Shown piece after piece: positions 1 to 5,054 of a DNA stretch of 7,842 nt (position 1 is the stretch's first letter; every line of letters starts with the position of its first letter). The notes beneath the pieces are model-generated. The model saw only the letters and a program-made list of their open reading frames with translations, did no database searches and was not told where the DNA came from. Made by a program: the position numbers and the translations under genes. This DNA comes from Pseudomonadota bacterium (GTDB lineage Bacteria > Pseudomonadota > Alphaproteobacteria > Sphingomonadales > Sphingomonadaceae), in contig JAEXLC010000301.1 in NCBI GenBank assembly GCA_023445495.1, forward strand, positions 1-7,842, written 5' to 3'.

Positions 1-34
1 TTCTAAACCAGCTCTGGATACGCAGTGCTTGGGG

Positions 35-53
35 GGGACCTTGTATGGGTCCC
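35..53 (+). promoter_or_regulatory. Small inverted repeat just before the CHAP gene start
   Basis: GGGACC at 35-40 and GGTCCC at 48-53 form a perfect 6-bp stem with a 7-nt loop, ending 4 nt before the ATG at 58. In mRNA this hairpin would lie where a ribosome binding site is expected, and no good Shine-Dalgarno sequence is visible there. It could affect translation or be a protein-binding site, but a 6-bp stem in GC-rich DNA can arise by chance. Confidence 0.25.
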
Positions 54-57
54 GTGT

Positions 58-633
58 ATGCGTTCGTGTCTTGCGTTCCCTGCCCTTCTGGCTGCCGCGC
101 TGTGCGCCGCGATGCCTGCCGGCGCGCAATCGCTTCTCGAATATGTCGGTGAGTGCGTGCCCTTTGCGCGCCAGGCCTCGGGCATCCAGATCTATGGCGA
201 TGCCTGGACCTGGTGGGATCAGGCCAAGGGTCGCTACCAGCGTGGTCAGGTGCCCAAGGTCGGCGCCGTCCTCGCCTTCTCCAAAAGTCCCCAGCTTCGC
301 CTCGGCCATGTCGCGGTGGTCAGCCGCATCGTCGAGAAGCGCGTGCTGATGATTACCCATGCCAACTGGTCGCGCTTCGATGGCGAGCGCGGCCATGCCG
401 AGCAGGACGTGACCTTGTTCGACGTCTCCGAGCGCGGCGACTGGAGCCTAGTCAAGGTCTGGTACCGCGATCGCAAGGGGTTGGGCAGCTCGATCTACCC
501 GGCGCACGGCTTCATCTACGGCACGCCCGATCGCGACGCCCCGGCGGGCGTCCGCAAGGCCCGCCCCTCGACCGAGCTGACCTCGCGCCAGCCCGATTAT
601 GTCGGCTCGCTGATCGACGCCTACGCCCGCTAA
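58..633 (+). CDS. Secreted CHAP-domain (NlpC/P60-like) amidase/peptidase
   Basis: This is a 191-aa protein. The ATG at 58 is preferred over the in-frame GTG at 25 because it opens directly on a signal peptide (MRSCLAFPALLAAALCAAMPAGAQ, cleavage probably after AGA, residue 23). The rest is a compact CHAP domain. The nucleophile is Cys33 in GECVPFAR, the catalytic His is likely His84 in LGHVAVV, and the third polar residue is likely Asn103 in THANW. A GDAWTWWDQA helix follows the Cys, as in other small alphaproteobacterial CHAP proteins. CHAP enzymes cleave amide bonds in peptidoglycan stem peptides or cross-bridges, so a periplasmic wall-hydrolase or cell-separation role is inferred. There is no separate wall-binding domain; the C-terminal 60 residues are a polar tail. 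The VWA gene follows after 42 nt on the same strand and may be co-transcribed. The catalytic triad is complete, so an active enzyme is likely, but its substrate is unknown. Confidence 0.88.
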   Translation: MRSCLAFPALLAAALCAAMPAGAQSLLEYVGECVPFARQASGIQIYGDAWTWWDQAKGRYQRGQVPKVGAVLAFSKSPQLRLGHVAVVSRIVEKRVLMITHANWSRFDGERGHAEQDVTLFDVSERGDWSLVKVWYRDRKGLGSSIYPAHGFIYGTPDRDAPAGVRKARPSTELTSRQPDYVGSLIDAYAR

Positions 634-675
634 GGCCACTGGACGCTGCCGGGCGTCCGGCCCTAGAACAAGGCC

Positions 676-1854
676 ATGTTCCTCTCCTTCCTCGACGAGC
701 TGCGCGCCGCGGGCATCCCCGCCAGCCTGAAGGAACATCTGATCCTGCTCGAAGCGCTCGACCGCGACGTGATCGAGCAGACGCCCGAGGCCTTCTACTA
801 TCTCGCCCGTGCCACCTTCGTGAAGGACGAGGGGCTGCTCGACCGGTTCGACCAGGTCTTCGCCAAGGTCTTCAAGGGGATCGCCACCAGCTATGGCGTC
901 GCGCCCGCCGAGATCCCCGAGGAATGGCTGCGCGCGATCGCCGAGAAATATCTCAGCCCCGAGGAGATGGCGAAGATCCAGTCGCTCGGTTCCTGGGAAG
1001 AGATCATGGAGACGCTCAAGAAGCGGCTCGAGGAGCAGCAGGAGCGCCACCAGGGCGGCAGCAAGTGGATCGGCACCGGCGGCACCTCGCCCTATGGCAA
1101 CGGCGGCTACAACCCCGAGGGCGTCCGTATCGGCGGCGAGGGCAAGCACAAGCGCGCGATCAAGGTGTGGGACCAGCGCGAGTTCCGCAATCTCGACAGC
1201 ACCCGCGAGCTCGGCACCCGCAACATCAAGGTTGCGCTGCGCCGCCTGCGCCGCTTCGCCCGCGAAGGCGCCGCCGACGAGCTCGACATCGACGCGACGA
1301 TCGAAGGCACCGCCAAGCAGGGCTGGCTCGACGTCCGCATGCGCCCGGAGCGGCACAATGCGGTCAAGCTGCTGCTGTTCCTCGATGTCGGCGGTTCGAT
1401 GGATCCGTTCATCAAGCTGTGCGAGGAGCTGTTCTCGGCGGCGACCAGCGAGTTCAAGAACCTCGAATTCTTCTACTTCCACAACTGCCTGTACGAGGGT
1501 GTGTGGAAGGACAATCGCCGCCGCTTCCAGGAGCGCACGCCGACCTGGGACATCCTCCACAAATACGGCCATGACTATAAGGTGATCTTCGTCGGCGACG
1601 CGTCGATGAGCGCGTACGAGATCACCCATCCCGGCGGCTCGGTCGAGCATTTCAACGAGGAAGCGGGTGCCGCCTGGATGCAGCGCGCGCTCAATACCTA
1701 TCCGGCGGCGGTGTGGATCAACCCGATCCCGCGCGAGCAATGGGGCTATACCCAGTCGGTGAAGATCCTCCGCGAGCTGATGAGCGACCGCATGTACCCG
1801 CTGACCCTGGGCGGCCTCGATGAAGCGATGCGCGAGCTCAGCCGCAAGCGCTAG
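676..1854 (+). CDS. VWA-domain protein, CoxE-like (COG3825 type)
   Basis: This 392-aa protein has no signal peptide and is probably cytoplasmic. The start is fixed by an in-frame TAG at 664-666, so ATG 676 is the first possible start; upstream AAGG is a poor and very close Shine-Dalgarno sequence. Residues 1-125 are a helical N-terminal region ending in a charged KKRLEEQQERHQ stretch. Residues 127-155 form a Gly-rich linker (KWIGTGGTSPYGNGG). A conserved basic segment (ALRRLRRFARE, 187-197) precedes a von Willebrand A domain from about 230. Its metal-site motif is D237-V-G-G-S241, so the first Ser of the classical DxSxS is Gly; a second acidic position is Asp308 in FVGDASMS. Such proteins are commonly encoded next to a MoxR AAA+ ATPase and are thought to act with it as a chaperone or metal-insertion pair. 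No MoxR gene is in this window, so the partner may lie outside. The stop codon overlaps that of the convergent gene. Confidence 0.88.
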   Translation: MFLSFLDELRAAGIPASLKEHLILLEALDRDVIEQTPEAFYYLARATFVKDEGLLDRFDQVFAKVFKGIATSYGVAPAEIPEEWLRAIAEKYLSPEEMAKIQSLGSWEEIMETLKKRLEEQQERHQGGSKWIGTGGTSPYGNGGYNPEGVRIGGEGKHKRAIKVWDQREFRNLDSTRELGTRNIKVALRRLRRFAREGAADELDIDATIEGTAKQGWLDVRMRPERHNAVKLLLFLDVGGSMDPFIKLCEELFSAATSEFKNLEFFYFHNCLYEGVWKDNRRRFQERTPTWDILHKYGHDYKVIFVGDASMSAYEITHPGGSVEHFNEEAGAAWMQRALNTYPAAVWINPIPREQWGYTQSVKILRELMSDRMYPLTLGGLDEAMRELSRKR

Positions 1855-2726
1855 GGCTTGCCTGACGGCGCCTCTGCCCTGGTATTGCGGATGATGCGCC
1901 GGGCAACCTCGCCCTTTTGCTTGATCGCGTTGATATCGGGGCGGCTGTTGTAGAGTCCCTGCAGGAACCCCTGGTCGAGCGCGGTCAGCTCAGGATCCGT
2001 AAAGGTCGAATCCTTGTCGAACAGCGTGATGATTGAATCGACATTCTCACCGTCCCTGGGCGGCCGCGCCCCGGCAAGCGTGCGCATCGCGACATAGTCG
2101 GCAATCTGCACAACCGACTTGCCGACTACTGCCCTGTCATCGATCACCACGATCGACTTTACGGTCACCTGCGTTGTTGGCATGGTGATCCGCGATGCGC
2201 TGATCACGTTGATATATTTTACGCCGTCATCATCGCTATCGGCCGCATTCCCCAGCTCATCGCGTGTTTCGATGGTACTCCAGGCATGTACCGGGCCTTC
2301 GCGCAGGGCCTTGCGCAGATTGATCGTTTTGAGGTTGCCGAAGAAGCCGGGGAAGCTCTTGCGCAGCGCCTTGACGAAATCGTCGGCATCATGCGCGATC
2401 ATCAGCGCAATATTGGGGCGGCAGCCCGGCTGCCCGACCGGGGCACCGGCGTCGAGCGCCACCGCCCGCAATCGTCCCTCGATCGCCTTTGAAGCATCCG
2501 GCCCCAGCCCGGCGACAATCGGGCAGATCGGCTCTGCAAACCGCGCGAGCTGGCCATCCACGCTTGAGCTGATCTGCCGCACAAAGCGCTTCGCTTCCCT
2601 GGGCGGCACTTCCCGGGCGCCGACCACGACGATGTCGCTGTCGTCCTTGGGCTTTTCCTGTGCCGGCCTGTCCTGGGCAAGGGCGGGACCGGCGAGCAGG
2701 GCTAACGAGAGCAAGGCCGTCCGCAT
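1851..2726 (-). CDS. Secreted protein of unknown function, paralog C of a tandem trio
   Basis: This 291-aa protein is the last gene of the leftward block. I chose ATG 2726, which forms a TGATG overlap with the stop of the preceding gene, over the adjacent TTG at 2729. GGGAA lies 9 nt upstream. A signal peptide (MRTALLSLALLAGPALAQ) probably ends after ALA. The mature start carries SDIVVVG (30-36), resembling a TonB box. Next come RFVRQI and FAEPICPIV with Cys68, then GCRPN with Cys102, then GPVHAW, and the strongly conserved GKSVVQIADYVAMRTLAG followed by ARPP. An SIITLFD strand and a D-x-x-FLQGLY helix follow. The two Cys are conserved in all three paralogs and could form a disulfide in the periplasm. 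I do not recognise a named domain or catalytic signature. Its stop TAG shares CTAG with the stop of the VWA gene on the other strand. It is a real gene judging by paralogy, but its function is unknown. Confidence 0.88.
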   Translation of the reverse strand: MRTALLSLALLAGPALAQDRPAQEKPKDDSDIVVVGAREVPPREAKRFVRQISSSVDGQLARFAEPICPIVAGLGPDASKAIEGRLRAVALDAGAPVGQPGCRPNIALMIAHDADDFVKALRKSFPGFFGNLKTINLRKALREGPVHAWSTIETRDELGNAADSDDDGVKYINVISASRITMPTTQVTVKSIVVIDDRAVVGKSVVQIADYVAMRTLAGARPPRDGENVDSIITLFDKDSTFTDPELTALDQGFLQGLYNSRPDINAIKQKGEVARRIIRNTRAEAPSGKP

Positions 2727-3577
2727 CAATGCTGTTTCCCGCCAACCATGGTCCTGGAGATACGATAGGCCTGATCCGATCCCTGCTCATATGGATTTCG
2801 CATCCGGTAGAGCCCGGCCAGCAACCCGATGTCCATGTCGGTGATCTCGGCGGGCGGCGGCGCGACATTAGGATCGAACAGCGACAGGATCGAGGCGGAG
2901 GCGATCGACCCCTTGGCGGGCGGGCGAGCGCCCACCAGCGTGCGCATCACCACATAGTCGCCAAGCTGGCGCACCGATTTGCCGAGCGCGACATGGCGGT
3001 CCATCACCACCACGGCATTGATCGTCACCGCTTGGGTCTCGCCCTCCATCACCGGCGGATAATCGGGATCGTCATTGCCGGTGGAGAGATGCCCCACCTC
3101 GTCGCGGGTCACCACCAGGCGCCAGGCATGGATTGGCCCCGCCGCAAAGGCATCGCGCAGGGCATTGTCGTCCAGGTTGGTGAAGGCGGCATTGCCCTGC
3201 TTGCGCATCGTCTCGAGCAGCGAATCGGCATTGTCGGCGAAGACGATCATCAGGTTCGGCTCGCACTTGTCCTTGCCCATGCGGACCGACGCCGCCGCGC
3301 CGACGATGCGCACCCGGTCCTCGATCGCGTCCTTGAACCGTGCCGGCAGGCCCAGCACCAGCGGGCAGACGGGATCGACGAAGCGCGCGAGCTGCCCGTC
3401 ATCGGTATCGAGCACCTGGCGGATATAGCGCTGCGCCTTCTTGATCGGCGGCTGCGCCTTGCCGGTGACGACGATGCCCCCGTCCCTGGCGCCACTGGCA
3501 TCCTGGGCGTGTGCAACCGGCACGAAGGCGAAGGCGGAAAGCAGGACAAGCGAATTCAGGCAGCAGCGCATGCGCAT
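2726..3577 (-). CDS. Secreted protein of unknown function, paralog B of a tandem trio
   Basis: This 283-aa protein is the middle of the three paralogs. ATG 3577 is preferred to GTG 3595 because AGGGGA lies 9 nt before it and the signal peptide then starts normally (MRMRCCLNSLVLLSAFAFVPVAHA, cut before QDASG). The longer GTG form would place this Shine-Dalgarno sequence inside the coding region. The mature N-terminus carries GGIVVTG (33-39), the closest of the three to the IVVTG/IVVTA boxes of TonB-dependent receptors. Shared landmarks are QLARFVDPVCPLVLGLP with Cys71, KCEPN with Cys105, GPIHAW (147-152), GKSVRQLGDYVVMRTL plus VGARPP, and SILSLFD. It is too short to be an outer-membrane barrel receptor and has no transmembrane segment after the signal peptide, so it is probably a soluble periplasmic or secreted protein. 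Its stop overlaps the next gene's ATG by one base, implying translational coupling. Function is unknown. Confidence 0.88.
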   Translation of the reverse strand: MRMRCCLNSLVLLSAFAFVPVAHAQDASGARDGGIVVTGKAQPPIKKAQRYIRQVLDTDDGQLARFVDPVCPLVLGLPARFKDAIEDRVRIVGAAASVRMGKDKCEPNLMIVFADNADSLLETMRKQGNAAFTNLDDNALRDAFAAGPIHAWRLVVTRDEVGHLSTGNDDPDYPPVMEGETQAVTINAVVVMDRHVALGKSVRQLGDYVVMRTLVGARPPAKGSIASASILSLFDPNVAPPPAEITDMDIGLLAGLYRMRNPYEQGSDQAYRISRTMVGGKQH

Positions 3578-3586
3578 AACGATCGA

Positions 3587-3592
3587 TCCCCT
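3587..3592 (-). promoter_or_regulatory. Ribosome binding site deciding the start of paralog B
   Basis: AGGGGA on the minus strand lies 9 nt before ATG 3577. The nearby context (AGGGGATCGATCGTT-ATG) resembles the leader of the upstream paralog (GGGGAATCGACCG-ATG), which supports both starts and suggests that the leaders were duplicated together with the genes. Confidence 0.55.
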
Positions 3593-3660
3593 CACATTCT
3601 TCGGGACCCCGCATGCGCCGCCTTCTTGGAGTCGGTCGACAGCCCGATGGAAACCAAGGC

Positions 3661-3705
3661 GTATCGCGCCCCGCCGCCGCTGTCCATCGAGCGCGGCCGC
3701 GATAC
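3661..3705 (-). terminator. Hairpin between paralogs A and B, possible attenuator or processing site
   Basis: GTATCGCG (3661-3668) and CGCGATAC (3698-3705) form a perfect 8-bp outer stem. Inside it GCCGC (3676-3680) can pair with GCGGC (3693-3697), giving a 12-nt loop and a 7-nt bulge on one side. It lies 13 nt past the stop of paralog A in the 140-nt gap before paralog B. On the minus strand only TTGGTTT follows it, not a real U tract, so it is not a classical intrinsic terminator. It may reduce read-through or protect the 3' end. Confidence 0.35.
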
Positions 3706-3717
3706 CGCTAGCTGCGC

Positions 3718-4602
3718 CTAGTTGGGCTTCTTCCCCGTCGCGGCCTTATCGCGGTCCCGAAGGATCTGGTCCGCGATCGTGCCGATCTGGCTCCCGCTCC
3801 TGCCATTCGCCTGCATCTCGTAAATGCCCTTGAGGAAGCTGCGGTCCACGTCGGTCAGGCCTTCCGGCGCCTCCCCATCGGGATCGAAGAGCGACAATAT
3901 CGTGTCGAGCCTGGTGCTCGCCTTGGGCGGCCGCGCCCCGGCCAGCGTGCGCATCGCGACATAGTCGGCGATCTGGCCCACCGACTTGTTGTCGACCGCA
4001 TTGGCATCGAGCACCACCACCGCGCCAAAGGTCGCCTGCTGGGTCGAAAGCGAAATGCGCGAAGGCTGGGCAACGCCGTTGAAGCTGCGCGGCCCATCGC
4101 TCTCGAGCGCGCGGCGACCGTCCTGGTCGAGCTCCTCGGCTACCCGCCAGGCGCGCACGGGCCCCTCGTCGAGCGCCGTGCGCTTGTCGTCATAGGCAAG
4201 GTCGTCGAAGAAGCCGTGATATTTCTGGCGCAGCTCGGCGATGAACTTGCTGGCATCCGCCGCAACGATCACGAAGATGTTCGGATTGCATTTCTCGTCG
4301 CGATCGACCCGCGCGCCCGCTTCTGTGGAAACCTCCAGAAACCGCTTGGCGACGGCCTTGGCATAGGCCGGCGGAAGCCCGAGCACGACCGGGCAGACCG
4401 GATCCTCGAAGCGCGAGAGCTGTTCCTTGGTCGTGGTCATGACCTGCCGGACAAAGGTCCGCGTTTCCTTGCGGGGGCCTTGCTTGCGCCCCTCGACGAC
4501 GATCCCGGAATTACGGCCCTCGGCAGGCGCCTCCTGCGCCTGGGCAGGCATCGCCGCCAACCCCGCCAGCGCGAGAGTCAGCCCCGTAACCATCTTGTGC
4601 AT
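3718..4602 (-). CDS. Secreted protein of unknown function, paralog A of a tandem trio
   Basis: This 294-aa protein is the first and largest of the three paralogs. The frame stays open upstream to 4746 inside the preceding gene. ATG 4602 is chosen because GGGGAA sits 7 nt before it and the protein then begins with a signal peptide (MHKMVTGLTLALAGLAAMPAQAQ, cut near AQA). The mature N-terminus has NSGIVVEG (31-38), a variant of the TonB-box-like motif with Glu in place of Thr. Shared landmarks are TRTFVRQV, QLSRFEDPVCPVVLGLP with Cys70, KCNPN with Cys105, GPVRAW (147-152), NKSVGQIADYVAMRTLAG plus ARPP, and TILSLFDPDG. The tail ends in a Lys-rich segment (DRDKAATGKKPN). Part of its coding sequence is nearly identical to paralog C at DNA level but not to the adjacent paralog B. 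No enzyme motif is visible; a periplasmic or secreted envelope role is inferred only from the signal peptide and cysteines. Confidence 0.9.
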   Translation of the reverse strand: MHKMVTGLTLALAGLAAMPAQAQEAPAEGRNSGIVVEGRKQGPRKETRTFVRQVMTTTKEQLSRFEDPVCPVVLGLPPAYAKAVAKRFLEVSTEAGARVDRDEKCNPNIFVIVAADASKFIAELRQKYHGFFDDLAYDDKRTALDEGPVRAWRVAEELDQDGRRALESDGPRSFNGVAQPSRISLSTQQATFGAVVVLDANAVDNKSVGQIADYVAMRTLAGARPPKASTRLDTILSLFDPDGEAPEGLTDVDRSFLKGIYEMQANGRSGSQIGTIADQILRDRDKAATGKKPN

Positions 4603-4609
4603 CGGTCGA

Positions 4610-4615
4610 TTCCCC
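4610..4615 (-). promoter_or_regulatory. Ribosome binding site deciding the start of paralog A
   Basis: GGGGAA on the minus strand lies 7 nt before ATG 4602. It is the clearest Shine-Dalgarno sequence in the window and rules against the upstream extension of this reading frame to 4746. Confidence 0.6.
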
Positions 4616-4618
4616 AAA

Positions 4619-4651
4619 TTTCGCCGGAGCTTCGCCGGGGAAGCGGCGAAA
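4619..4651 (-). promoter_or_regulatory. Stem-loop directly upstream of the paralog A ribosome binding site
   Basis: TTTCGCCG (4619-4626) and CGGCGAAA (4644-4651) pair perfectly over 8 bp. Inside the loop CTTC and GAAG can extend the stem by 4 bp across a small bulge. The structure ends 3 nt before the GGGGAA ribosome binding site. In the leftward mRNA its loop holds TTCCCC, complementary to that GGGGAA, so an alternative fold could mask the site. It could also act as a weak terminator for the Hpt-like gene, but only three U residues follow. Confidence 0.4.
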
Positions 4652-4684
4652 GTCCACGGGGCAGTGAGACCGAATTTGCAGGAA

Positions 4685-4978
4685 TCAGAGGCGGTCGACT
4701 GCCCGGTGCAGGCGGCGAAGGATCGCGCCATCATTCGCCTGTCCATTGGCCGCTTCGCTGGCCAGCGCCATCAGCCGGATCGCACCGAAGCTGGCGGACA
4801 GGCCCTTGAGCCGCAGGGCCGCCGCCGCCCAGCCATCCGGATTGTCGGCGGACTTCATCGCTTCGAGGCAGCGCTGCACTCCGTCGAGAAACGCCTCGCG
4901 CAGTTCGGCGATCAGTGCGGGCTCGTCGCCCACCGCCGCCGCCAGAGTCGCATCGATTGCACCGGGATCATACGCCAT
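4685..4978 (-). CDS. Small Hpt-like protein lacking the phosphoacceptor histidine
   Basis: This 97-aa, helical, probably cytoplasmic protein has ATG 4978 as the first start after the divergent intergenic gap; no strong Shine-Dalgarno sequence is visible. Length and pattern fit a stand-alone histidine phosphotransfer (Hpt) domain: an N-terminal helix pair (DEPALIAELREAFLDGVQRCLEAM, residues 18-41), then AALRLKGLSASFGAIRLMALA (53-73), then a terminal helix. In active Hpt proteins the central helix reads H-x-L-K-G; here the position of the His is Leu55 (CTG), followed by R56, L57, K58 and G59. Classical phosphorelay transfer through this residue is therefore not possible, so it may be a structural or receiver-binding relative or a degenerate copy. 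It is divergent from the membrane coiled-coil gene across 76 nt and is 82 nt from the first secreted paralog on the same strand. The Hpt-fold assignment is from motif resemblance. Confidence 0.75.
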   Translation of the reverse strand: MAYDPGAIDATLAAAVGDEPALIAELREAFLDGVQRCLEAMKSADNPDGWAAAALRLKGLSASFGAIRLMALASEAANGQANDGAILRRLHRAVDRL

Positions 4979-5035
4979 GGTTCAGCGTCATAGCCGAACG
5001 AGCGTTAACGCCCCGTTTCCTTGTCGCTGTTGGAC

Positions 5036-5051
5036 CCACACCGAAATGTGG
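5036..5051. promoter_or_regulatory. Short inverted repeat in the divergent intergenic region
   Basis: CCACA (5036-5040) and TGTGG (5047-5051) flank CCGAAA and end 3 nt before the ATG at 5055. This region (4979-5054) must hold the control signals of both divergent genes. The arm length is short, so this may be a chance hairpin or a small operator. I could not identify convincing -35/-10 boxes. Confidence 0.2.
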
Positions 5052-5054
5052 TAA

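Noticed and set aside
153..1574. A 473-codon plus-strand frame across the CHAP and VWA genes
   Set aside because: It is Arg/Pro/Gly-rich out-of-frame translation of two genes that have clear domain motifs in the other frames.
448..1740. A 430-codon minus-strand frame opposite the CHAP and VWA genes
   Set aside because: It runs across two well-supported genes, is low complexity, and shows no recognisable motif; it is a GC-bias shadow.
3578..3595. GTG start for paralog B giving six extra residues
   Set aside because: The ATG at 3577 has AGGGGA at correct spacing, and this Shine-Dalgarno sequence would be inside the coding region of the longer form.
1851..4602. The three paralogs as fragments of a TonB-dependent receptor
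   Set aside because: Each has its own signal peptide, start, stop and full set of shared motifs, and none shows plug or beta-barrel sequence; they are whole genes.
4603..4746. A 48-residue N-terminal extension of paralog A
   Set aside because: It overlaps the Hpt-like gene on the same strand, would bury the signal peptide, and bypasses the good ribosome binding site before ATG 4602.
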